64,000 nucleotides of DNA from Lachnospiraceae bacterium (GTDB taxonomy: Bacteria > Bacillota > Clostridia > Lachnospirales > Lachnospiraceae). Within the stretch, counting starts at the first letter, position 1; each line of letters opens with the position of its first letter. The translations under genes were made by a program, and so were the position numbers. The DNA lies in contig JALESO010000058.1 of the NCBI GenBank assembly GCA_022781925.1, positions 1-64,000 on the forward strand. Reading direction: 5' to 3'. This document shows positions 34,415 through 44,107 of the stretch, one piece after another. The notes below the pieces were generated by a model, which saw only the letters and a list, made by a program, of their open reading frames with translations, ran no database searches and was not told where the DNA came from.

Positions 34415-36391
34415 ATGTGTAAAACCTGCAAAGGAAAATATTATATGACCACAGCGATTGCCTACACTTCCGGCAAACCGCATATTGGAAACACTTATGA
34501 GATCGTACTGGCAGACAGTATTGCCCGTTACAAACGTCAGGAAGGCTATGACGTATACTTCCAGACCGGAACAGACGAGCATGGTCAGAAGATCGAATTG
34601 AAGGCAGAGGCAGCCGGCATCACACCGAAGGAGTATGTAGACAAGACTGCCGGAGAAGTAAAACGTATCTGGGATCTGATGAATGCTTCTTATGACAACT
34701 TCATCCGTACAACCGATGAGGATCATGAAAAACAGGTACAGAAAATCTTCAAAAAACTGTACGATCAGGGAGATATTTACAAAGGATATTACGAAGGAAT
34801 GTACTGCACACCGTGTGAGTCTTTCTTTACAGAGTCTCAGCTGGTAGACGGCAAATGCCCGGACTGCGGCCGTGAGGTTCAGCCGGCGCAGGAGGAAGCA
34901 TATTTCTTCAAAATGAGCAAATACGCTGACCGCCTCATCGACTACATCAATACGCATCCGGAGTTCATTCAGCCGGTTTCCAGAAAAAATGAGATGATGA
35001 ACAACTTCCTGCTTCCGGGTCTGCAGGATCTGTGTGTATCCAGAACATCCTTCAGCTGGGGTATTCCGGTAGATTTCGATCCGAAGCATGTCGTATATGT
35101 ATGGCTGGATGCACTGACAAACTATATCACAAAGATTGGTTACGATGCAGATGGTAACTCTTCGGACCTGTTCAAGAAAAACTGGCCGGCAGACCTTCAT
35201 CTGATCGGTAAAGATATCATCCGTTTCCATACCATTTACTGGCCGATCTTCCTGATGGCACTGGATCTTCCGTTACCGAAACAGGTATTTGGACATCCGT
35301 GGCTGCTTCAGGGCGATGGAAAAATGAGTAAATCCAAAGGAAACGTACTGTATGCAGACGAGCTGGTAGATTTCTTCGGCGTAGATGCAGTCCGTTACTT
35401 CGTGCTTCATGAGATGCCGTTTGAGAATGACGGAACCATTTCCTGGGAGCTGATGGTGGAGCGTGTAAATTCTGACCTTGCAAATACCCTTGGAAACCTT
35501 GTAAACCGTACCATCTCCATGAGCAACAAATATTTTGGCGGCGTGGTAAACAAAACAGGCGTTGAGGAAGACGTAGATGCTGATCTCAAAGCAGTTGTAA
35601 CAGGAACCCGCGACAAAGTAGCTGCAAAAATGGATCAGCTGCGTGTGGCAGACGCAATTTCAGAAGTATTTACCTTATTCAAGAGATGCAACAAATATAT
35701 CGACGAGACCATGCCTTGGGCACTTGCAAAAGACGAGGCAAAACAGGATCGTCTGGCAGAAGTTCTCTACAATCTGGTAGAGAGCATCAATATCGGTGCA
35801 GAGCTGTTAAAGAGCTATCTGCCTGAGACATCTGCAAAAATCCTTGCTCAGATCAACGGCGCAGAGCGTGATTTTGATGATCTGGTAACCTTCGGTCTGC
35901 GTGAGAACGGTCTGAAAGTGACAGACAAACCGGAAATCCTGTTCGCACGTCTGGATCTTGCAGAGGTTATGAAAAAAGTAGAAGAGCTTCATCCGCAGGT
36001 AAAAGAAGAAGCACCGGCTGAGGAAGCAAAAGCGGACGAGGAAGTCATCGACATTGAGCCGAAGGAAGAGATCACTTTTGAGGACTTTGGCAAAATGCAG
36101 TTCCAGGTTGGCGAGATCATTGCCTGCGAAAAAGTGAAAAAATCCAAAAAACTGCTTTGCTCCCAGGTAAAAATCGGCAGCCAGGTAAAACAGATCGTTT
36201 CCGGAATCCAGAAACATTACACACCGGAAGAGATGGTCGGCAAAAAAGTCATGGTACTTGTAAACCTGAAACCGGCAAAACTGGCAGGTGTTCTCTCTGA
36301 GGGTATGCTGTTATGTGCAGAGGACACAGAGGGCAACCTGTCCCTGATGACACCGGAGAAAGCAATGCCATCCGGAGCGGAGATCTGCTAA
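34415..36391 (+). CDS. metG: Methionyl-tRNA synthetase
   Basis: Class I synthetase of 658 residues charging tRNA-Met. HIGH motif HIGN in SGKPHIGNTYE, zinc-knuckle cysteines in CTPCESFF and CPDCGR, KMSKS motif in GKMSKSKGN, and a C-terminal tRNA-binding OB-fold (FGKMQFQVGEII onward, about the last 105 residues). The ATG at 34415 follows AAAGGAG; the frame stays open upstream but has no better start. Its TAA overlaps the tatD ATG by one base. Confidence 0.95.
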   Translation: MCKTCKGKYYMTTAIAYTSGKPHIGNTYEIVLADSIARYKRQEGYDVYFQTGTDEHGQKIELKAEAAGITPKEYVDKTAGEVKRIWDLMNASYDNFIRTTDEDHEKQVQKIFKKLYDQGDIYKGYYEGMYCTPCESFFTESQLVDGKCPDCGREVQPAQEEAYFFKMSKYADRLIDYINTHPEFIQPVSRKNEMMNNFLLPGLQDLCVSRTSFSWGIPVDFDPKHVVYVWLDALTNYITKIGYDADGNSSDLFKKNWPADLHLIGKDIIRFHTIYWPIFLMALDLPLPKQVFGHPWLLQGDGKMSKSKGNVLYADELVDFFGVDAVRYFVLHEMPFENDGTISWELMVERVNSDLANTLGNLVNRTISMSNKYFGGVVNKTGVEEDVDADLKAVVTGTRDKVAAKMDQLRVADAISEVFTLFKRCNKYIDETMPWALAKDEAKQDRLAEVLYNLVESINIGAELLKSYLPETSAKILAQINGAERDFDDLVTFGLRENGLKVTDKPEILFARLDLAEVMKKVEELHPQVKEEAPAEEAKADEEVIDIEPKEEITFEDFGKMQFQVGEIIACEKVKKSKKLLCSQVKIGSQVKQIVSGIQKHYTPEEMVGKKVMVLVNLKPAKLAGVLSEGMLLCAEDTEGNLSLMTPEKAMPSGAEIC

Positions 36392-37167
36392 TGATTTTTG
36401 ACACACATGCACATTATGATGATGAACAGTTTGACGCAGACAGAGATGCGCTGCTGCGCGGCATGGCGGAGCAGAATGTCGGCACGATTATAAATGTCGG
36501 CGCGTCTTTAGACGGCTGCTGGCGCAGTGTGGAGCTGGCGCATCAGTATCCATTTGTCTATGCGGCGGTGGGGGTTCACCCGGATGAGGTAGGGGACTTA
36601 AACGATGAGACCTTTGACCGTCTGCGGGAAACTGCCCGCACCGAAGAAAAAGTGGTAGCCATCGGTGAGATCGGTCTGGACTATCACTGGGATGTACAAC
36701 CCCACGAAGTGCAGCAGCACTGGTTTGTGCGGCAGATGGATCTGGCAAAAGAACTGGATCTGCCCATCGCGGTACACAGCAGAGATGCGGCAAAAGATAC
36801 CTTTGATCTGATCGCAGCCCGTGGCAGAGATCAGCGCGGCGTGATCCACTGCTATTCCTATTCTCCGGAGATGGCACAGGAATATGTGAAACTCGGATAT
36901 CATATCGGACTCGGCGGCGTGGTGACTTTTAAAAATGCGAAAAAGGCAAAGGAAACCGCCAGACAGATTCCGCTGGAGCGCATTTTGCTGGAAACAGACT
37001 GTCCGTATATGGCACCGACACCGTTTCGCGGAACACGCAATAATTCCGCATACATTGATTATGTGGCACAGGAGATCGCAGATCTGAAGGGAATTTCCAA
37101 AGAAGAAGTGATTGCTGTTACCGAAGAAAATGCAAAAACACTGTTCCTTTCATACAGGAGAAAATAG
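36391..37167 (+). CDS. TatD-family metal-dependent hydrolase
   Basis: TIM-barrel hydrolase of 258 residues, probably a 3'-to-5' DNase or related nuclease. Metal ligands are visible in DTHAHYDD, EIGLDYHW, HSRDA, the HCYS motif and ETDCPYMAP. It overlaps metG by one base (TAATG) and leads into rsmA, the same order as in Bacillus (metS-yabD-...-ksgA), but without the RNase M5 gene rnmV in between. Confidence 0.93.
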   Translation: MIFDTHAHYDDEQFDADRDALLRGMAEQNVGTIINVGASLDGCWRSVELAHQYPFVYAAVGVHPDEVGDLNDETFDRLRETARTEEKVVAIGEIGLDYHWDVQPHEVQQHWFVRQMDLAKELDLPIAVHSRDAAKDTFDLIAARGRDQRGVIHCYSYSPEMAQEYVKLGYHIGLGGVVTFKNAKKAKETARQIPLERILLETDCPYMAPTPFRGTRNNSAYIDYVAQEIADLKGISKEEVIAVTEENAKTLFLSYRRK

Positions 37168-37171
37168 AACT

Positions 37172-38059
37172 ATGAGTGAAAACAGACCAAAACCGTATCT
37201 TGGAAATCCGCAGGAAACCATTGCGGTATTAAACCGTTATAAATTTGCATTTCAGAAAAAATTCGGCCAGAACTTCCTGATCGATACTCATGTGCTGGAG
37301 CGCATCATCGATGAAGCCGGTATCACACCAGATGATTTTGTCCTGGAGATCGGACCGGGTATCGGAACCATGACACAGTATCTTGCCTGCGCAGCCCGTG
37401 AGGTTGTTGCGGTGGAAATCGACAAGGTGCTGATCCCGATTCTGGAAGGCGACACACTGAAAGCATTTGATAACGTAACTGTCATCAATGAAGATATTTT
37501 AAAAGTAGATATCAACAAACTGGTAGAGGAGAAAAACGGCGGCCGTCCGATCAAGGTGGTAGCGAATCTGCCATATTATATTACGACACCGATCATCATG
37601 GGACTTTTTGAAAGTCATGTGCCGATTGAGAGCATCACGATCATGGTACAGAAGGAAGTCGCAGATCGCATGAAGACCGGTCCTGGTTCTAAGGAATATG
37701 GCGCCCTGTCTTTGGCGGTGCAGTATTATGCCAATCCGGAGATCGTGGCAAACGTTCCGCCGAACTGCTTTATGCCGCGTCCGAATGTCGGCTCTGCAGT
37801 CATCCGACTGACCAGACATGAGACTCCGGTGGTTGATGTGAAAGACGAGAAATTGATGTTTCGCATTATCCGTGCATCCTTCAACCAGCGCAGAAAAACA
37901 CTGGTCAACGGACTGAAAAATTCCGGTGAGATCAATTTTACAAAAGAGCAGATCGAGACGGTAATCACAGCTATCGGCAAACCGCTGACAATTCGTGGTG
38001 AGGCACTGACACTGGCTGAATTTGCGGCATTGTCCAATGCTTTTTCCGATATGCAATGA
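37172..38059 (+). CDS. rsmA: 16S rRNA dimethyladenosine transferase
   Basis: KsgA/RsmA methyltransferase of 295 residues that dimethylates two adjacent adenines (A1518 and A1519 in E. coli numbering) of helix 45 in 16S rRNA. FGQNFLID at the start, SAM motif LEIGPGIGTMTQYLA and catalytic motif NLPYYITTPI. The ATG at 37172 follows ACAGGAG, four bases after tatD. Homologues in other Bacillota are of equal length. Confidence 0.95.
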   Translation: MSENRPKPYLGNPQETIAVLNRYKFAFQKKFGQNFLIDTHVLERIIDEAGITPDDFVLEIGPGIGTMTQYLACAAREVVAVEIDKVLIPILEGDTLKAFDNVTVINEDILKVDINKLVEEKNGGRPIKVVANLPYYITTPIIMGLFESHVPIESITIMVQKEVADRMKTGPGSKEYGALSLAVQYYANPEIVANVPPNCFMPRPNVGSAVIRLTRHETPVVDVKDEKLMFRIIRASFNQRRKTLVNGLKNSGEINFTKEQIETVITAIGKPLTIRGEALTLAEFAALSNAFSDMQ

Positions 38060-38114
38060 TCATTAGAATAAAATATCTGTGGAATAAATAATAATCTGAG
38101 TCATAAAGTTTAGA

Positions 38115-39032
38115 ATGAAAGAAAAATTCAAACTTTATGGCTCAATTTTTATATTGATTATTTTTGTTCCCTGTCTGCTGATGCTCTGGGTACGGGGAGG
38201 ATTCGAAGGAAAACAGGCTGATCCCGTGCAGCAGCAGATCGAAGACGCACTGCCCTTTGTGGTCGCAAGGGAGATTTCCGTGAGCAGTAAGACAGAAACA
38301 CTGAAGACGCAGGCTGTTATTGCCAGAACGAATCTCTGGAGAATTTACCTGGAAAGCCAGAGTGAATCAGCTCAGAGGGAATGGAACATATCAGATTCAG
38401 GCGTGGAAAGCTATACGGAGTCCGAACTGAAAGCATTATGGAGAACATCTGCTTATGAGACTAACATGGAGAAACTCAGACAGGCTGTGGAGGAGACGCG
38501 TGGCGAGATCCTGACCGTTGACAATCAGCCGATTCAGGCGGCATATCACTATGCGGCAAACTGTAAAACCCGGAATGCATCGGAAGTTCCGGGGCAGGAA
38601 AGTGCGGTGTATCTGCAGAGTGTGGATAGCCCGGATGATATGCTGGCGGACGGATTCTTAAGCATCAGCTATATGGAAAAACAGCAGATGGCGGATGCAC
38701 TGGCACCGTTGCTTCAGGAGGACGCTCCGCAGGCGGAAAATCTGCCGGGAGCACTGGAACTGACAGCCAGAGACAGCGCCGGTTATGTGACAGAGGTCAC
38801 CTGTGGAATGACGGTAGCAAATGGCGAGGCGGTGCGTCAGGCTCTGCATCTGAATTCGGCATGTTTTTATCTGTCTGAACTGGATGGAAAAATCCGTATT
38901 GTGACAAAAGGCATCGGACATGGTCTCGGTCTGAGCCAGTACGGCGCAAATGAACTGGCGAAGGAGGGGAAAAATTATCAGGAGATTCTGAGGTATTATT
39001 ATACTGACGTTACGTTGGAAGATTGGAAATGA
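38115..39032 (+). CDS. spoIID: SpoIID/LytB-domain protein
   Basis: Membrane-anchored peptidoglycan enzyme of 305 residues, related to the sporulation transglycosylase SpoIID. One N-terminal membrane segment (about residues 8-27) is followed by the SpoIID domain, with QAVIARTNLWR near residue 67 and the end motif GHGLGLSQYGANELA near residues 268-282. SpoIID strips septal peptidoglycan during engulfment. The following gene is SpoIIQ-like, which supports a sporulation role. Gene symbol by similarity. Confidence 0.85.
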   Translation: MKEKFKLYGSIFILIIFVPCLLMLWVRGGFEGKQADPVQQQIEDALPFVVAREISVSSKTETLKTQAVIARTNLWRIYLESQSESAQREWNISDSGVESYTESELKALWRTSAYETNMEKLRQAVEETRGEILTVDNQPIQAAYHYAANCKTRNASEVPGQESAVYLQSVDSPDDMLADGFLSISYMEKQQMADALAPLLQEDAPQAENLPGALELTARDSAGYVTEVTCGMTVANGEAVRQALHLNSACFYLSELDGKIRIVTKGIGHGLGLSQYGANELAKEGKNYQEILRYYYTDVTLEDWK

Positions 39033-39172
39033 TCATATTTGGATGACAAAAACAAGAACACCTAGTTGTTGGAGATTTTTACATAATTTATTTCTATATT
39101 GAATAGTTTTTCATTTTCCCGGAAAGAATAAAAGTAAAACAGCAGCCGACTGGCGGAATCTGGAGGAGAAAA

Positions 39173-39958
39173 ATGGGAAAAAAAGAAAGACGACGGGTAC
39201 TTATTCATAGACAGAAATCATATTTGACAGCAGGTGTGGTCACGCTGGTGGCAGTGGTGGCCATGATGGGCGCATATCAGTACGAGAAGCATGCGGCAAA
39301 GCAGGATCAGCAGGAGCAGGTGGCACTGGCACAACAGAGCGATACAGCAGAAACACCGGATACCGCAGATGCAGATGATACGCAGGAGACTATGGTGACG
39401 CAGAAGCCGGATCAGCAGACCGAAAATACAGTCAGCAGTCAGGCAGACACCTCTTCTCTGGCGCAGACGGATACTGTGCAGGGAAGCACAGACACGACGG
39501 CAGTATATCAGCAGGCGCAGACCAAGGAAGAACCTGTGCTGCACTTTGCGGCGACAGATACTATTAGCTGGCCGCTGGAGGGCGATGTGATCCTGAATTA
39601 CAGCATGGATCATTCCGTGTATTTTGCCACACTGGATCAGTACAAATATAATCCGGCATTGATCATTGCCGGTGCAGTAAATGATCGGGTGGTGGCAGCT
39701 TCAGATGGACAGGTGATCGGTGTGGATACCACCGCGGAAACCGGGCAGACCGTGACCATCGGGCTGGGGGACAGCTACCAGGCCATCTACGGGCAGCTTA
39801 AGGAACTGGAAGTATCCGCCGGTGATTATGTCAGTCAGGGAGACACCATCGGATATCTGGCAGAGCCGACCAAATACTATTCCGTGGAGGGCGCGAACCT
39901 GTATTTTGCCATGACAAAAGAAGGAAAACCGGTGAATCCGATGGATTATATAAGATAA
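39173..39958 (+). CDS. M23-like protein, probable SpoIIQ counterpart
   Basis: Protein of 261 residues: one membrane anchor (residues about 18-35), a long Gln/Thr/Asp-rich linker (about 40-120), and a C-terminal M23/LytM fold (SWPLEGDVILNYSMDH onward). The metal ligands expected for M23 peptidases seem missing: the HxxxD and final HxH positions read as YNPALII and NLYFAM. This resembles SpoIIQ, whose LytM domain binds SpoIIIAH across the septum and need not be catalytic. Located next to spoIID as in Bacillus and Clostridia. Confidence 0.78.
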   Translation: MGKKERRRVLIHRQKSYLTAGVVTLVAVVAMMGAYQYEKHAAKQDQQEQVALAQQSDTAETPDTADADDTQETMVTQKPDQQTENTVSSQADTSSLAQTDTVQGSTDTTAVYQQAQTKEEPVLHFAATDTISWPLEGDVILNYSMDHSVYFATLDQYKYNPALIIAGAVNDRVVAASDGQVIGVDTTAETGQTVTIGLGDSYQAIYGQLKELEVSAGDYVSQGDTIGYLAEPTKYYSVEGANLYFAMTKEGKPVNPMDYIR

Positions 39959-40404
39959 GCGATGATTTCATGCTAAGATGTTGTGTGGAAAAATGTTATA
40001 TGAATCAGAATGTTTTTCGGATAGTATTTGCAACACACATTTTGCTCGGAATTGTGTATAATAACAGTACAGAGATCAAAATTCGCAATCGATATAGACA
40101 TGATACAGTTTTACTTCAGATAAAGGACTTTTAGTTCAATCCGGGTTGAGATTCCCACTTCTGTAAGTGGTGAATAATAACCAATCTTTTTCAAGCGGAG
40201 CACAGCTGCTCCGATCCGAATAAAACACGGTGCGTCGATTGCTTTTTATAAGAGTGCCTGAGATGTCATGAAGGATGGGAAACCACAGGTTTTGGTATGG
40301 CATCTCAGGACACAGAAAAAAGCAAGTTTATAAACACCTGACAGTATAGATGCAAAAAGCATACTGCAAAATGAGAAAATTAGAATAAAGAAAACGGTAA
40401 TAAA
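39959..40404. other. 446-base gap with repeat copy and hairpin
   Basis: No gene is supported. A TATAAT lies at 40057-40062 without a good -35. It holds half of the AAGTGGTGARTAATAAC repeat (40144-40190), then hairpins CGGAGCA/TGCTCCG (40196-40213) and CCTGAGATG/CATCTCAGG at 40257-40309. It may carry a small RNA that reads toward the GIY-YIG gene. Confidence 0.5.
40147..40192 (+). repeat. AAGTGGTGARTAATAAC repeat, copy 1 (3' arm missing)
   Basis: TTGAGATTCCCACTTCTG, then TAAGTGGTGAATAATAACC and AATCTTTTTCA match copy 2 (41761) nearly base for base, but the downstream pairing arm found in copies 2 and 3 is absent here. Confidence 0.7.
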
Positions 40405-40827
40405 ATGAGAGAAATAACAGAGAACATAAAAAAATCAGCAGGGACAGAAATAAAAGATGAATCCGTAAAAACAGAAGATGAACAATCAACAGAATTTGCA
40501 ATAAAAAAATCCGAAAAACCGACAGAGAATGTATCTGCAAGAAACTATACATATATCTTAAAATGTGGGGACGGAAGTCTCTATACCGGATGGACAAATG
40601 ATATCGCAGCACGGCTGGAACAGCATCGCAGTGGAAAAGGGGCGAAATATACCCGGGGACGGGGACCGCTGGAACTTGTGTATCTGGAAGTGCATGATAC
40701 CAGGTCGGAGGCAATGAGCCGGGAAGCGCGGATCAAACGCTTTACCAGACGGGAAAAACAAAAACTTTTCGATGCAGAAGAATGGCGTGCGGAACTGACA
40801 GGGACAGAACTGGATTTGCTGGGATAA
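40405..40827 (+). CDS. GIY-YIG nuclease-domain protein
   Basis: Protein of 140 residues with a charged N-terminal extension of about 45 residues, then a UPF0213/YazA-like GIY-YIG domain: YTYILKCGDGSLYTGWTND, Arg in AARLEQHR and Glu in REARIKRF. In Bacillus, yazA lies next to rsmI and yabB; here it is alone, several kb from those genes. The biological target is unknown. There is a weak ribosome site, and the extension may be partly untranslated (the core starts near residue 46). Confidence 0.85.
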   Translation: MREITENIKKSAGTEIKDESVKTEDEQSTEFAIKKSEKPTENVSARNYTYILKCGDGSLYTGWTNDIAARLEQHRSGKGAKYTRGRGPLELVYLEVHDTRSEAMSREARIKRFTRREKQKLFDAEEWRAELTGTELDLLG

Positions 40828-40844
40828 AGTTTTTCGAGAAAGAA

Positions 40845-40917
40845 AAGTAAACAGATAAGGAGCTGTCGCTCAGTCATCCGGTTTTAATGATTTTGTGACA
40901 GCCCCTTACTTTACTGT
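40845..40917. terminator. Bidirectional terminator between GIY-YIG and trmB
   Basis: AAGTAAACAGATAAGGAGCT pairs almost fully with AGCCCCTTACTTTACT, one long stem between convergent genes. Confidence 0.85.
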
Positions 40918-40927
40918 TATGCGCTAT

Positions 40928-41572
40928 TTATCGGGAAACGATAAGTTTGCAGATCGGATTTCCCATAGAGGAAAATTTCTGCTCGTATTCCGTCATGACA
41001 TTTCCCTGATTCAGTGCAGCATCATGGTGCAGATCCCAGGTGAAGGCATCCAGATGCCAGCCTGCCGGTTCCACTTGCTCCAGAGAAAACTGAAACAGAT
41101 CTTTGTTATCAGTCTTGAACTCCACATGACCTTCCGGTTTCAGGATCTTATCATATCTGCCGAGGTAAGTTGCGGAAGTCAGGCGCCGTTTTGCATGTCT
41201 GTCCTTCGGCCACGGATCGGAGAAGTTCAGATAAATGCGATCTACTTCATGCTCGGCAAACATATTGCAGATATTTTCTGCATCCATACGGACAAAACGC
41301 AGGTTTTCCGGCTGTGTCTCCAGTGCATCTGTTTTTTCCAGAGCGCGGACAAGCACGCTGGAATATTTTTCAATGCCGATATAGTTAATGTCCGGATTCT
41401 GCTGTGCCAGTGTCGTGATAAACTGGCCTTTTCCCATGCCTACTTCAATGTGGATCGGATGGTCATTTCCAAAAACCGCATGCCAGCTGCCGGCCTGAGG
41501 ATCTTCCTCGAGAATACACAGTGGGTGCTCGGCGATGGTCTCCCGGGAGCCGGGTACATTTCTTAATCTCAT
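40928..41572 (-). CDS. trmB: tRNA (guanine-N7)-methyltransferase
   Basis: SAM-dependent methyltransferase of 214 residues making m7G46 in tRNA. SAM motif EVGMGKGQFI near residue 44, and the family signature NFSDPWPKDRHAKRRL near residues 115-130. Length is normal. It stands alone, facing the GIY-YIG gene. Confidence 0.95.
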   Translation of the reverse strand: MRLRNVPGSRETIAEHPLCILEEDPQAGSWHAVFGNDHPIHIEVGMGKGQFITTLAQQNPDINYIGIEKYSSVLVRALEKTDALETQPENLRFVRMDAENICNMFAEHEVDRIYLNFSDPWPKDRHAKRRLTSATYLGRYDKILKPEGHVEFKTDNKDLFQFSLEQVEPAGWHLDAFTWDLHHDAALNQGNVMTEYEQKFSSMGNPICKLIVSR

Positions 41573-41747
41573 ATAAAATAATTCCTTTCCTTTGTAAATT
41601 TCCTAAATTTATTATTGTAAGATATTGTTGTAAGAACCATGAAATTGCAATCGTTCTGATTTCCATGATTCAAAGATCAGGTATAAAACAGTTTTGTGTT
41701 TGTATGGTATTTTACTATAAGATGCGAACCGCGACAAGACATTATTC

Positions 41748-41834
41748 ATCTCAGCCTGAGTTGAGACTCCCACTTCTGCAAGTGGTGAGTAATAACAAAT
41801 CTTTCTCAGTGGGAGTTCAATCTCCGACTGAGAT
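41748..41834 (+). repeat. AAGTGGTGARTAATAAC repeat, copy 2 (complete hairpin)
   Basis: The arm ATCTCAG-GAG-TTGA-ACTCCCACT pairs with AGTGGGAGT-TCAA-CTC-CTGAGAT to give a stem of about 23 bp; the loop holds TCTGCAAGTGGTGAGTAATA and ACAAATCTTTCTC. Alternative pairing CCACTT/AAGTGG inside the loop suggests two competing folds. Confidence 0.75.
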
Positions 41835-41985
41835 AAAAGCTCCGCGAGGGCGCACATTGTCTGGGAGACAATGGTTTTGCGCCGACCGAAACGAAGTGTA
41901 GAGTGCAGTGATTCTGAGAAGAATATGTCAGCTTACGCTGACCAGAATCACGCACCAAGTCTCACGTGTGTTCGACTTGATATCT
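41748..41985 (+). ncRNA. Candidate structured RNA upstream of the D,D-carboxypeptidase
   Basis: Four consecutive hairpins: the repeat hairpin (41748-41834); GGCGCA/TGCGCC with inner CATTGTCT/AGACAATG (41849-41883); GTGATTCT/AGAATCAC with GTCAGC/GCTGAC (41909-41951); and CAAGTC/GACTTG (41955-41979). No coding frame has a ribosome site here. The TATAAG at 41716 is at best a weak promoter. No known RNA family was recognised. Confidence 0.5.
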
Positions 41986-42268
41986 GAATGCATAGGATGA
42001 GTGAACCGTAATTATTAAGAACTCATGAATTTTTCCCGATACGACCTGTTTCCGGGTGATGGAGCGGTGTTTTTACTGGACGGAATATCGGAATTTTGCT
42101 ATGATAAATACTGTGTGAATTTCAAATTTACGCAGATTTTTCTGCATGAACCTGAGAGAAAAGAAGATAATCAACCGATTTGTGGGAAAAATAGAGTAAA
42201 AGGTACGAGGTATGCAAACGACAATACATTTCAACGGAATGTGATGTTTGACATATTTGGAGGAAAAA

Positions 42269-43768
42269 ATGAAGAAAATATTAAAGAGAGTGACAGGTAT
42301 TTTTCTGTGTGTGGCGATGGCAGCAGGCATTTATGGTGCGGTTCCGGCATATGCAGAAGGCACGGATGCGGGTGCAGATATCCAGACACAGGCTGCACAG
42401 TGGCCGGCGGGACCGGAGGTTCAGGCAGCCAGCGCGATCATCATGGATGCGTCCACAGGAACAGTTTTATATGAAAAAGATGCAGATACACCGCGTTATC
42501 CGGCAAGTATCACCAAGATCATGACGACGCTGCTGGCACTGGAAAACTGCAGTCTCGACGAGATGGTGCATTTTTCCGCGACGGCTGTATATGAAAACGA
42601 GGGCGGTACGTCCCATATCGCCAGAGATCTGGATGAGGAAATGACGCTGGAGCAGTGTCTGTATGCGATCATGCTGGAATCAGCCAATGAGTGTTCCTAT
42701 GCGGTGGCAGAACATGTAGGCGGCGGTGATTACCAGAAATTTATCGATATGATGAATGCTAAGGCAGCAGAGCTTGGCTGCACCAATACGCATTTTAACA
42801 ACTGTAACGGTCTGCCGGATCCGGCGCATGTGGTCAGTGCCCGTGATATGGCGCTGATCTCCAGAGAGGCCATCAAGAACAGCATGTTCCGCAAAATCGT
42901 AGGTACGGTGCGCTATGAGATTCCACCGACAAATAAGCATGCGGATCCGACACCGCTGAATAACCATCACCAGATGATCAGTGCATATAAAGGTCGTCAG
43001 AACCTGTATGAATACTGTATCGGCGGCAAGACCGGCTGGACATCCGATGCCGGAAACACGTTGGTTACCTTTGCGGAAAAAGACGGTATGACACTGATCT
43101 GTGTCGTTATGAACTGTACTGCAGGCGGTCGGTATGCTGATACCAGAACGCTGTTTGACTACTGTTTTGAAAATTTCAAACTTTATAATGTGGCACAGAA
43201 TGAGACACGTTATGAGAATACAAATAAACAGGAAAATACGTTGTTCACGGAATGGAATGCTTTTGCAAAAGTAGAAGATGATGCACAGATCATCCTTCCG
43301 GCTTCTGCAAATTTCCTGGATACCCAGACGGAAGTGAATTACGATCAGGCCGGGGGCAGCATCCTCGGAACGCTGGTGTATTCCTATGGTGGCCGTCAGG
43401 TCGGATCCGCCAATGTGGTGACTACCGGAGCGAAAGTGGCAGAGTATCCATTTGGAGAAAAATCCGGAACTGTTCAGAAATCCGACAGCACAAAGAAAGA
43501 TGATACTTCCGTGGCAGCAGACACATCGGATAAAACCAAGTCAGACGCATCAAAGACTGACACTGGAAAGAAAAGCAGCCTTTCCATCAGCAGAAATAAA
43601 CTGCTGATGATCGGTGGCGGTGTGGCGGTTGCAATCGTGATTGTGCTTGTGATCTGGTTCCTGTTTAATAACAGCAGACGGATCTGGCGTCGGAAAAATA
43701 CGCGGGACCGCCGTTATAAAACCATCCGGAACAACCGGAAGTGGAACCGCCGGGGTGGTCGGAAATAA
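42269..43768 (+). CDS. Serine-type D-Ala-D-Ala carboxypeptidase
   Basis: Penicillin-binding protein 5/DacF-like enzyme of 499 residues that trims the terminal D-Ala of peptidoglycan stem peptides. Signal peptide 1-29, then catalytic motifs SITK (in PASITKIMT), SAN (in LESANECS) and KTG (in GGKTGWT). A Lys/Asp/Thr-rich linker precedes a C-terminal membrane anchor (MIGGGVAVAIVIVLVIWFLF) and a very basic Arg-rich tail. The ATG follows TTTGGAGGA. The membrane anchor differs from the amphipathic helix of classical PBP5. Confidence 0.93.
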   Translation: MKKILKRVTGIFLCVAMAAGIYGAVPAYAEGTDAGADIQTQAAQWPAGPEVQAASAIIMDASTGTVLYEKDADTPRYPASITKIMTTLLALENCSLDEMVHFSATAVYENEGGTSHIARDLDEEMTLEQCLYAIMLESANECSYAVAEHVGGGDYQKFIDMMNAKAAELGCTNTHFNNCNGLPDPAHVVSARDMALISREAIKNSMFRKIVGTVRYEIPPTNKHADPTPLNNHHQMISAYKGRQNLYEYCIGGKTGWTSDAGNTLVTFAEKDGMTLICVVMNCTAGGRYADTRTLFDYCFENFKLYNVAQNETRYENTNKQENTLFTEWNAFAKVEDDAQIILPASANFLDTQTEVNYDQAGGSILGTLVYSYGGRQVGSANVVTTGAKVAEYPFGEKSGTVQKSDSTKKDDTSVAADTSDKTKSDASKTDTGKKSSLSISRNKLLMIGGGVAVAIVIVLVIWFLFNNSRRIWRRKNTRDRRYKTIRNNRKWNRRGGRK

Positions 43769-43801
43769 GGAATAAAATTTAATATAATATAAATCATATA
43801 A

Positions 43802-43976
43802 GGCAAAATCGGAGAAATTTTTCTCACTCGCTAGACGTTCACTACCTTTGTTTCACTACGGTTTCATCGCGCTCGTTCCCACGCCTGAAAAAGAGGGCGT
43901 TCCCACTTGCGCAAAACCTTGTGAAACGCAGTCGTTCACTTAATCGCTCGCTGAGGAAAATTTCTCCGATTTTGCC
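43802..43976 (-). repeat. Large palindromic element, copy A (minus orientation)
   Basis: About 175 bases. The ends GGCAAAATCGGAGAAATTT and AAATTTCTCCGATTTTGCC are perfect inverted repeats. The core, read on the minus strand, has AGCGATTAAGTGAACGAC, GGTTTTGCGCAAGTGGGAA, CGCCCTCTTTTTCAGGCG and GTAGTGAACGTCTAGC. It sits between the convergent carboxypeptidase and flavoprotein genes, opposite to copy B. Confidence 0.85.
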
Positions 43977-44107
43977 ATTTACGTTAGTATATTAGTATGA
44001 GCTGCTTATTTTTACCGTGATTTCTGTGACTAGATCGTCGCGAGAGCAGACGGATATAAGCGGCACGCAGTACGAGGTGTGAATTGGCTGATTTAAGCAG
44101 TGTAAAT

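Noticed and set aside
41521-41901. 126-codon frame upstream of the carboxypeptidase
   Set aside because: It runs through the hairpin cluster and part of trmB's start, with no ribosome site.
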